Assembly: GCF_010686685.1 (NCBI RefSeq)
Contig: NZ_JAAGWD010000002.1
Span: 496,001-560,000, forward strand
Length of the DNA: 64,000 bases
Source: Pontibacter burrus
Lineage (GTDB): Bacteria; Bacteroidota; Bacteroidia; Cytophagales; Hymenobacteraceae
Direction of reading: 5' to 3'
In this document: one piece after another, positions 1 to 8,700 of the stretch
Numbering within the stretch: the stretch's first letter is position 1
Layout of the letters: each line of letters starts with the position of its first letter
Made by a program: the position numbers and the translations under genes
Notes under the pieces: model-generated
Seen by the model: only the letters and a program-made list of their open reading frames with translations
Database searches by the model: none
Told to the model about the DNA's origin: nothing

Positions 1-2
1 TC

Positions 3-1301
3 ACTTATAAGAAGAATATTCTTTATGTTATTCCCGTTACTAGCAACCTTACGAATGTCAGTAAATATGCACCAAGTGGGCTTCAGGCTTACGACAGCTA
101 TCCCGGCGGTTTCTACCGAGTGGGTTTGGACACCAGGAACATTTCTTCAGAGACGAATAATGACCTAGCTAAGTCACTTGCCAAGTATAATATCAACTTA
201 TCAGTTAGGTCCACATTTAACTTTGTGCCGACTACCAGCGCGCTGGACATTGGTGGCGGCGCAGTGGCTCTAACTTCCACCGATCATATAGCAACATATA
301 TCGGCTCATTACCACCTTTTGCTCCAAAAAGTACACCCTTTGATAATTTTACCACAGCTTTTGAGGACTCAAGGGTAAACGAAGAACATATGGTTTTAAC
401 AGCTAGGAGCGGGAACTGGATTGTTGCGGAGCTTAATAATGCGCCTGATCTTTCCCCGGACTGCACTTTCGTGTGTGGGTTAAACCCAGTAACAGGGCCT
501 GCGATTTTATGCAGTTCTTCCACTTATACCTTACCTAATGTGCCTGCAGGAACAATCGTAAAGTGGTCTGCAGTACCAGCCCATCTGTTTGTAAATAGTT
601 CAGGTTCTGGGTCTTCTGCGTTTATAGAACCTGTCTTTGGTGCTGGAGGACAAGCCAGGATAACATTTACAGTGGAAGGTGTATGTGATGTTGATGTAGT
701 TAAAAATATACAGATTGGAAGTAGTCTCCCACAGATAAGCTTAGCTTATGATCCAAACTGCAACTGTTCTCTGGAAGGGAATCTCAACACCGGCAAAGCT
801 TATGACTTTTACATGTTGACAGACAATCCTTCTACATATAATGGAGACTATATGTGGGTGATTACCCCGCCAATGGATTCTCAGAACCCTTTCCCAATGA
901 TCTTTGAAGGGAAGAAGCTGACCTTTACAGCTATGGAGCCTGGTTATTACAGGTTTCAGGCAAGGCAGAACTATGAGTGCGGCTGGAGCCACTTTTCTGA
1001 AAAGACATTTTATTTTACCGGGCAATATTTGAACACTTTTATGGTAACGGTATATCCGAACCCTACATCTGAAGAGCTTAATGTGACAGTAGATGATAGC
1101 ACCTATTCAGAAGGTACAGCAGGGGATGCATATCAAGTAGTCCTCTACAACAGCCAACAGAAAGTCGTGTATGAAACAAGGAGCAGATCTAAGAATTTAA
1201 AAATAAGTGTCGACGAGTTAAGAGAAGGTTTCTACTATCTAAAGTTTATCTTCAAAGAGACTGTAATCACAAAGAGAATACAGATCAGCCGCAGAATATA
1301 A
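3..1301 (+). CDS. Secreted/surface protein with T9SS C-terminal sorting domain (5' partial)
   Basis: The frame is open to the left edge, so the N-terminus lies outside the window; the first in-window start-like codon (GTG at 120) is not the true start because coding-like sequence precedes it. The visible part has no recognised catalytic motif. The middle is beta-rich and Ig/PKD-like, with spaced cysteines. The last ~90 residues contain VYPNPTSEELNVTV and end in KRIQISRRI, the usual layout of a type A C-terminal domain recognised by the type IX secretion system, so the protein is probably exported and attached to the surface or released. A strong hairpin follows the stop. It lies upstream of the RHS genes but is separated from them by a terminator and a decayed RadC gene, so co-transcription is unlikely. 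Function unknown. Confidence 0.8.
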   Translation, partial: TYKKNILYVIPVTSNLTNVSKYAPSGLQAYDSYPGGFYRVGLDTRNISSETNNDLAKSLAKYNINLSVRSTFNFVPTTSALDIGGGAVALTSTDHIATYIGSLPPFAPKSTPFDNFTTAFEDSRVNEEHMVLTARSGNWIVAELNNAPDLSPDCTFVCGLNPVTGPAILCSSSTYTLPNVPAGTIVKWSAVPAHLFVNSSGSGSSAFIEPVFGAGGQARITFTVEGVCDVDVVKNIQIGSSLPQISLAYDPNCNCSLEGNLNTGKAYDFYMLTDNPSTYNGDYMWVITPPMDSQNPFPMIFEGKKLTFTAMEPGYYRFQARQNYECGWSHFSEKTFYFTGQYLNTFMVTVYPNPTSEELNVTVDDSTYSEGTAGDAYQVVLYNSQQKVVYETRSRSKNLKISVDELREGFYYLKFIFKETVITKRIQISRRI

Positions 1302-1323
1302 TCCAGTTCGTAGTGTCAAGTTA

Positions 1324-1363
1324 AAATGACGAATGGGGCTTGTATAAGCCCCATTCGTCATTT
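1324..1363 (+). terminator. Perfect 18-bp hairpin terminator
   Basis: Arms 1324-1341 and 1346-1363 are perfect inverted repeats around a GTAT loop, with A residues on one flank and T residues on the other, so it can act in both directions. It closes the T9SS-tail gene. Confidence 0.85.
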
Positions 1364-1479
1364 AAGGGCTGAATCGATGCGCTGATATGTCCGCTATTCT
1401 TATACTCTTTTAATCATGAAATGATTACTTGCTAGCCACAAATAACCTAGGGATGACTTATAATATAAATAGTGTGTTT

Positions 1480-1862
1480 AAAGATGAACGAAGAAAGGGC
1501 TTCAGAAGCCTTTCATCTGCTAAAGAGTAATAGCTTTCTGTGATCCAATATGGCGAGACAAGCAATTCCCTGCCTGCTTTCATCTTCTTAGTGAACTGCA
1601 GGTCTGTTGTGCTGGGTTTGGTATAGCCTGAGAGATGGTGGTGACGCAAAACGATAGCTGAAGCACGGGCTATGAGTGCTGAAACGATTGGCCACCGTGC
1701 TTGCCATCCTGCAGGCGGAGAGCTCATGGAGGCCTAGTACCCGGTTGACCCTATTCAGGAGCAATACCTCGAACTGCTCGACAAACTCAAGTTTGCTAGT
1801 TTCTCAGCTGTTTTTCAGGCTGTGGTAGCTGTCATAGAAGTTTGGTACAAGAAAGGTATTTA
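1480..1862 (-). pseudogene. Decayed RadC-like JAB-domain gene
   Basis: The minus strand encodes recognisable pieces of the RadC/JAB family in two frames. One piece (about 1735-1800) reads EFVEQFEVLLLNR, matching EFVEQFKVLLLNR of the intact copy at 16709-17179. The other (about 1480-1690) reads HHHLSGYTKPSTTDLQFTKKM, matching HNHPSGNLKPSAADLQLTQKM. The frame changes near 1730, about five residues are missing before YYSLADE, and the original stop is lost. The hairpin that overlaps the end of the intact gene also has a decayed counterpart near 1497-1515. Both copies lie on the minus strand and bracket the RHS locus. The family is described as DNA-repair associated, but these short JAB forms are mostly accessory or mobile-element genes. 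Confidence 0.75.
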
Positions 1863-2561
1863 GGCCAGTTGTGAGCAATAATGAGTCTTATTTAATGTCC
1901 TACTAATCATGTGAAATTAGCATAAGAATTCTAATGAGTAGATCTGCTGTAACACAGGGTGTTCGTCTTTTGTTTTTAAATGTTAGCTATAATTCAACCA
2001 AACTCTACAAATATTGGGAAGCTACTCTTAAGAAACCACTTGTCTACGTTATAGCTGTTCTAGTAAAAGTTATGAACAGGTTCCGCTTTAAATTTCTCAA
2101 TTCAAAAAAACTGTTGTTGGAATTGTATTAGCTAAATTATATTTTGGAATTTGTGGATAATGTTTGCTTTTCAATGCCATTCACTAAAAAAAGGTTTGTA
2201 AAATAGCATAGTACTCCTACATTTGCCCGCACTTATGTATGACCCTATTCCGACCAACTATGTGACAAACTTTACCTCCCCGATTTTCATTTCCTAGAAA
2301 TTGGCGTAGCCGCATTAGTGTGTATATTACATATTCACATGTGAATATGCTTGTGAGCTAACGCCTTTCATACCCTGCATACACTAGCTCCCTGTTTTGC
2401 TTTCAGCTGAATGAAGGAGATGGGCTTTTCGAAAAGCACGTATGTGCTATTTCCCGAACTATATGATAAGTTATTGCCACTTGTGCTGCGCTTTCTGAAA
2501 AGTGGCAGGATGGCAGAACTGTGTCCTCTTGTAATAATACTAACTACTTGTTTTTTCTATT
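1863..2561. other. Intergenic region, no supported gene
   Basis: This stretch is AT-rich with short chance ORFs. A 65-codon plus-strand ORF at 1934-2131 has no recognisable motif. The region must hold the promoter of the RHS-partner gene that starts at 2562, but I could not place a convincing Bacteroidota -33/-7 pair. Confidence 0.5.
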
Positions 2562-5500
2562 GTGATAGCAAAACGTTTACTACTATTAATTTTACTGTCT
2601 TCTTTTTTCGCTTATCCTCAGGTACACGCGCAGAGCCAGCAGCCGTCTACCCCGCTGTACCGCCAGGAGATGGTCCCGCTTTCTCCAACGGCAGCGGCCC
2701 TGGGAAAGTATGTGGATATTCCGGTAAGCCTGTCCACAGGCACACCGGAAATTAGCATCCCGCTCTACGAGGTGAATGGGCGGGATCTGAGCCTGCCGAT
2801 TTCCCTGAACTATCACGCAGGCGGCTTCAAGGTCGGGGAACTGGCCAGCTGGGTAGGCCTAGGCTGGTCGCTCAATGCAGGGGGGATGGTTGGACGCACC
2901 ATTCGCGGTTTGCCTGACGATGGATCTTACTTGACACACTTTGCTACTCGGTCGGGACACCTGAATGAGGTTGGTGATTATTCCTTGTTGTCCTTTTTAA
3001 CAAAAGGGACAGTTGACGGGCAGCCTGATGTATACTTTTACAACTTTGATGGTTACAGCGGGAAGTTTATACAGACAGACCGGGAATACCTCATGCCCAA
3101 ACAGCCTTTACGGGTAACAGGAAGCGTGATCGCCGGATGGGAGATCACGAATCCAAAGGGGGATACCTACTTTTTTAAAGAAACCGAGAAAAGCCTGGTC
3201 AGAGGGGAAAACACAGCAGAAGCAAACGTGACCAGCTGGCTCCTGTCAAAGATTGTGTCTGCCAATGGAACGGATACAATCTATTTTGACTACAAGCAGG
3301 CCACATACCGGGAGAACCTGACGCTCTCTGAAACTAAAGTTTTTGACCAGGAAACATATATTCTCGGGGCAACCCCCCAGGTTCGGTATACCGATGTGAA
3401 TGCCTCCTTAACTACTATGTACTCTAAGCAGTTAGAGCGAATTCGTTTCTCTCAGGGGCGTGTAGAATTTATTTCAAGTGCCAGCAGAGAGGATCTCCGA
3501 CCGAGGGACAACCTCGATCCTCATCAGCCGCTGAGGCTGGATGCCATTAAAGTGTATGACAAACAGGATAAGCTTATCAAGCACTATAGTTTTCATTACG
3601 ACTATTTTAGCGTAGGTACTACTCCTGAAGACAAACGTTTGCGGTTGAATACATTACTTGAAATGCCTGTGGGGAACGATGTCCTGTTCCAATCGCCCCG
3701 AACACATGCTTTTACCTATAACATGGACCAACAATTGCCCAGACGCACATCTAAGGCTATGGATCATTGGGGGTATTTTAATAAGGCTACCGGCAACACC
3801 AGTTTAATACCGAAGCATACCTTCAGCAACGGGACGGTTGCGCAAGGTGCAAACCGTGACCCTAACATGTCTGCACCATTGGCAAACCTGTTGACAAGAA
3901 TTACCTACCCGACCGGCGGCTTTGCGCAGTATGAATATGAAGCGCACGACTATAGCTTTATAGAGAACAGGCCTGTTGAAGAAACCCTTTTAAAGACAAC
4001 CCCTCATACCTACTATGCGGAGGCCTGGTATTATGATCCGAAAAAGTCCCCAGCGGAGAACACCCGTGCCACTTCTGCTACCTTCTATGTAGCCACAGCA
4101 CAGGATGTGACCATAAGCACCAGCGTTTACACCCAGACAGCTCCATCTGCGATGAAAGCAAGTACTTTCTCTACCATGACAGCCAATGGTTTCCTGGGGG
4201 CTATGGTGCAGGTATTTGACAGCAAGGGTAGCCAAGTTGCGGTATTCGACCATGATGATAATAAAAGCCACACCCTCCGCCTGCAACCCGGACATTACTA
4301 TGTAACAGCTACTGCTACCGATGCCAGTACTTATGCTTCCATTTACTTTACTTATTACTCTTATTCCAGTGAGATTCTGAAGCTTAAGCTGGCCGGAGGA
4401 GTACGTGTTCGCAAGACGGTCTTGCACGATGGCATGGATCCCCAAAAAGATATCGTAAAAACTTATCATTACCGGCTTTCCGAAGATAGTACCTTGTCCA
4501 GCGGTAGTTTGAATGCTGCCCCCAGCTATGACTATACCTATACGAACTGGGAATATGTTTGGCAGCACGAAAATCTGCCTGAACCTGATTTTGATGAGGG
4601 GGTACCTAAACACGAATACAGCTACATGGCCTTAACTTCCAGCGCTCCGAATGCAAGTGGTTCCAGCGCACCAGTTATGTACCGTGAGGTGACGGTCGTG
4701 CAAGGTAGCGGAGCCGGGAAAAGTACCTATGCCTTTACCAGCCACTTCGAGAGCCCGGATGGACAGGGGGGCAGGGCATATCCATTTTCGCCACCGACAG
4801 ACAAAAGTTGGCAGCGGGGGCGTCTGCTTTCACAGACAGATTATGACATTAAAGGTAATATTGTCCGTAAGCTCCTAAATAGTTATACGGTGGATGGGGC
4901 AACCAGGAACGTACTGAGTGGTTACAAGGCTGTGTATGCCTCCAAACACCCCGATGCTGCATCAGAAACTTACAACGCGAACTGGTTCAACAACACTTTC
5001 TACCAGGAAGAATACCAGATGCTCTCAGAGTTCCAATACTTGGACCGTTCCGAGGAGCGAATATACACGCAGGATAATTCTGGCCAATATGTAGCACAAG
5101 TGACTACCTTCCATTATGACCGCTTGCCGGTGCATACCCAGCTCACGCGCCAGGAACAATCACTGGAAAACGGGATGACTAGGGTAACCAGGTACACCTA
5201 TCCATCTGACTACGACTTTCCTGCTGGAGCACTCCTGACGCCTGCAGCTCAGGCGCTGCAGCAGATGAAGACCAACCATATCATCAGTCCGGTAATAGAA
5301 AAGACGACCTGGCAGCGAACCGTAGCCGGCATGGCCCTTGTTGGCGGAGAACTGACCGAGTTCAATACCTTCCATGTCGGTACCAGGCCATTGGTGCTAC
5401 CACACAAGGTGTATTTGCTGGAACAGGCGGCTCCTGTCGCCGAAACGGCATTCACTCCTTTGAGCGTTGCTACTGAAGGCGGTAGTTACAGTGTGCGCCA

Positions 5501-5684
5501 TGACAGCCGCTATGCACTGCGAACAACCCTGCTAGCTTACAATAGTTCGGGCAGGCTCCAGGAGCTTCTGGATGCAGACGGTCGCCGGTTTGTCTACCTA
5601 TGGGGGTACCGAAATCAGTTCCCTGTCGCCGAGATCGAGAATGCAACCCTTGCCGGAGTGGAAACGGCGGATGACATCCTATGA
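2562..5684 (+). CDS. Secreted RHS-locus partner protein, C-terminus truncated
   Basis: The protein starts at GTG 2562, because an in-frame TAA at 2541 leaves no better start, and this gives a good signal peptide (MIAKRLLLLILLSSFFAYPQ) ending at HAQ. The mature part begins with the SPTAAALGKY/PVSLSTGTPEISIPLYEV/NYHAGG pattern found at the start of large Bacteroidota RHS-type proteins, followed by beta-rich YD-repeat-like sequence. It is likely an exported shell or surface component working with the adjacent RHS toxin protein. The last residues (NATLAGVETADDIL) run into a TGA, whereas the next frame at once carries the typical family ending TSYEYDGMGRLRLVRDHEGN...EYHYKN up to 5769. The family normally has a further stretch between these two blocks, so a deletion with frameshift has removed it. 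Whether the short form is functional is unknown. Confidence 0.75.
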   Translation: MIAKRLLLLILLSSFFAYPQVHAQSQQPSTPLYRQEMVPLSPTAAALGKYVDIPVSLSTGTPEISIPLYEVNGRDLSLPISLNYHAGGFKVGELASWVGLGWSLNAGGMVGRTIRGLPDDGSYLTHFATRSGHLNEVGDYSLLSFLTKGTVDGQPDVYFYNFDGYSGKFIQTDREYLMPKQPLRVTGSVIAGWEITNPKGDTYFFKETEKSLVRGENTAEANVTSWLLSKIVSANGTDTIYFDYKQATYRENLTLSETKVFDQETYILGATPQVRYTDVNASLTTMYSKQLERIRFSQGRVEFISSASREDLRPRDNLDPHQPLRLDAIKVYDKQDKLIKHYSFHYDYFSVGTTPEDKRLRLNTLLEMPVGNDVLFQSPRTHAFTYNMDQQLPRRTSKAMDHWGYFNKATGNTSLIPKHTFSNGTVAQGANRDPNMSAPLANLLTRITYPTGGFAQYEYEAHDYSFIENRPVEETLLKTTPHTYYAEAWYYDPKKSPAENTRATSATFYVATAQDVTISTSVYTQTAPSAMKASTFSTMTANGFLGAMVQVFDSKGSQVAVFDHDDNKSHTLRLQPGHYYVTATATDASTYASIYFTYYSYSSEILKLKLAGGVRVRKTVLHDGMDPQKDIVKTYHYRLSEDSTLSSGSLNAAPSYDYTYTNWEYVWQHENLPEPDFDEGVPKHEYSYMALTSSAPNASGSSAPVMYREVTVVQGSGAGKSTYAFTSHFESPDGQGGRAYPFSPPTDKSWQRGRLLSQTDYDIKGNIVRKLLNSYTVDGATRNVLSGYKAVYASKHPDAASETYNANWFNNTFYQEEYQMLSEFQYLDRSEERIYTQDNSGQYVAQVTTFHYDRLPVHTQLTRQEQSLENGMTRVTRYTYPSDYDFPAGALLTPAAQALQQMKTNHIISPVIEKTTWQRTVAGMALVGGELTEFNTFHVGTRPLVLPHKVYLLEQAAPVAETAFTPLSVATEGGSYSVRHDSRYALRTTLLAYNSSGRLQELLDADGRRFVYLWGYRNQFPVAEIENATLAGVETADDIL

Positions 5685-5769
5685 GTACGACGGGATGGGC
5701 AGGCTACGCCTGGTTCGGGACCACGAAGGGAACGTGCTCAAAGCGTATGAATACCACTACAAGAATTAA
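5680..5769 (+). pseudogene. Frameshifted C-terminal tail of the RHS-partner protein
   Basis: In the frame that opens at the ATG overlapping 5684, the sequence MTSYEYDGMGRLRLVRDHEG...YEYHYKN is the conserved end of this RHS-associated family. It is out of frame with the 2562 gene, marking a deletion/frameshift at about 5670-5684. It has no signal or other domain, so it is a severed tail rather than a separate gene. Confidence 0.7.
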
Positions 5770-5790
5770 TACCTCAGGCATACAACGACG

Positions 5791-8700
5791 ATGAAAAACA
5801 TATACCCTTATTTCACTGCCTTTGGCCTTTGGCTGCTGGCATTCTTCTTCATGCCGGTTGCTTCCCTGGCACAAAAAACAGAAGAAGCCCAGATCACCCC
5901 CATGATCCTGTTGCCCGGGGACGGAGCTTCCCTGAAAATTGAAGGCCCTACCTCGGTCTGTGTTGGTAAATCCTACTCCTATTGGGTTTCGGGCGGGACC
6001 TGCTTTAATTATGAATGGAGCGTAACGGGGGGCACGTTCTGGTCCAGCGGGAGCGGGATCAATGTGACCTGGACCTCCACCCGCGGGAGTATCACCCTGG
6101 AGGGATACAGCTGCAAGGACAGCAGGGGGAAAACCATCGTGGGGCTGGCCGGCTTGTCGGTTGCGCCGGCTAACGCCCCGGAAATCGCCATCTCTTCCAC
6201 GGCGACCACCATCTGTGCCGGCACAGCGGTTACGCTGACAGCCTCGGGTGCCAACAGTTACAACTGGGATAACGGGCTTGGCTCCGGGGCATCCAAGACG
6301 GTTTCCCCCCAGGTGACGACCACGTATACGGTGCGGGGACCAAACACGGCGGGCTGCTTTGGTGAGCAGCGCATCACCATCATCGTGGAGCAGCCGACCA
6401 ACCCGGTAGAGGTAACCTTAAACAAGGGGTGTGGTTACACAGATCTGTTGCGAAGCTCCGGTACCTTTTACTGGCAGGGGACCAACCCGGACGGTACCAG
6501 CCTGAATGGAGCCACTTCCTACCGCGCCTACACCAGCGGCACCTATTACATCCGGGAGCGCACGCCGGCCGGGTGCTGGGGTACGGCCACGGCAATCGCA
6601 GTAACCGTGAATACGCCGCCAGCTACTTTTTCAGTAACGGGGGGCGGGTCGTTTTGTGCCGGGGGCGCCGGTGTTTCCGTCGCACTCAGCGGCAGCGAAA
6701 GCGGAGTAAGCTATCAGCTTTTGCGGGACGGCATAGCTGTGGGGGAACCAGTGGCGGGAACGGGGGCAGCCTTGCACTTCGGTCTGCAGGCACATTCCGG
6801 CAGCTATACCGTGACGGCCAGCCAGGCGTCAACCGGCTGTTCGCGTACCATGACGGGTAGTGCGGCCGTCACTGCGCTGGGCCCTGCAGCGGCTACTATT
6901 ACAGCTGGCGGGACTACTGCCCTTTGCCCAGGGGGCAGCGTGACCCTGACTGCCAATGCGGGCAGGGCTTACAAATGGAGTACCGGCCAGACGACCCAAA
7001 GCATCACAGTGGCTGACCCGGGAAACTACAGCGTTGAAGTGACGAATGACGCAGGCTGTAAAGCGGTTTCCCAGCCTGTGCAGGTAACCAGGTTTGAGGC
7101 GCCTGCTGTTACGGTGACACAGCATACAGGCGTCGGCACAAAACCTGGGCTGATGCTGGAAGCCAGGGGCGGGGAGGGGGCTGTCTTCAGCTGGTCCCCG
7201 GCCAACGGACTGGACAGGCTGGTAGGCCCCCGAGTCAAAGTCACGGAGCCTACTGCTGGCAGGACCTATACGGTGACGGCAACGTACCCTTCCGGCTGCA
7301 CAAGCACCGCATCCGTTGCCGTGGCTGTGGCAGCCAATAACCAGAATTACGTGATCGAAAACAGTATCCAGGTAGCAGGCATCACCGGAGAAACGCAGCT
7401 TGACTACCTGACCAGCGAGGAGCGCCAGCAAAGCATCAGCTACTTCGATGGGCTTGGTCGCCCTATACAGACGGTGCTCACGCAAGCCAGTCCCAAAATA
7501 CAGGATATCGTCACGCCTGTAACCTATGACCGATACGGGAGAACGGATAAGACGTGGCTGCGCTATGTAATGGGCAGCACGGGCACTTACCGGCCGGAGG
7601 CGATTGCAGAACAGGGAACTTTCTACCTGCCCGATCCGTCCAAGAACTATAGCACCGATGCCGCCCCGTATGCTGTGCCGGTGTATGAGCCTTCGCCCCT
7701 GGGCCGGGTGCTCAAGCAGGGGGCGCCGGGTATTGCCTGGCAGCCGGACGCGCTGCCGGCAGGGCAGAGCCAGGACTATACCATCAAAACCACTTTTCGG
7801 GCCAACCTGGCCGGAGAAGTGCGCAGGTGGCAGTACGAGCATGTTTCCAATGCCTTCAGCAGCTCGGACCATTACGAACCGGGCCAGCTGTATGTGACCG
7901 AAGTACGGGACGAGCAGGGTTCGGTGACGGTGGAATACCAGGACAAGCAGGGAAGGGTAGTCTTAAAGAAAGTGCAGGAAGACGAGACAGGCGCTACCCC
8001 TGCCGCCACTTCAGGTTACCTGCTTACCTATTACGTCTATGATGCGCTGGGCAACCTGGTGCTGGTGCTCCAGCCCGAGGGTTACCGCCAGCTGCCGCCG
8101 GCCATGGACGGGACAATTACACTGGAGCGGGCTTTTACGGAGCGCTGGTGCTTCCGCTACCGCTACGACGGGCGAAGGCGCCTGGTGGAAAAGCAGGTGC
8201 CGGGTGCGGAGGCCGTGCTGCTGGTCTACAACTCGCGTGACCAGGTGGTGCTCACCCAGGATGCGGTGCAGCGACGGCAGGGAAAGTGGACCTTTGCCAA
8301 GTACGACGTGCTGGGCCGCTCAATCCTATCTGGGCAGCTTTCAGACGCCAGGGGTCAGGCTGCGCTGCAGGCACTGGCCGATGGCAGTGCGGTGCCGTAT
8401 GAAACCAGGGATGCTTCCACGGCTGGGTACACCCTGACTCAGTCTTTCCCCGCCGTAACGGCTGACGACCTGCTGTCCATTACCTATTACGATGACTACG
8501 CGTATACGGCCCTGGATAGCTTTGGCTTTATACCAGAATTAGGACAGGGGGCTTTTAGCACCCAGGTGCTGGATCAGGTGACGGGTACCCGCACACGTGT
8601 GCTGGGGACCAATGACTGGCTGGTGAGCGTGAGTTACTACGATGAGAAGTACCGCCCGATCCAGGTCCTGGCCCAAAACCACCTGGGCGGGGTGGACCGG

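Noticed and set aside
1934..2131. 65-codon plus-strand ORF
   Set aside because: No signal peptide, domain or coding bias, and surrounded by AT-rich non-coding sequence; likely chance.
6829..7872. Minus-strand ORF of 347 codons opposite the RHS Ig-like and DUF6443 region
   Set aside because: Shadow ORF in GC-rich coding sequence with no recognisable motif.
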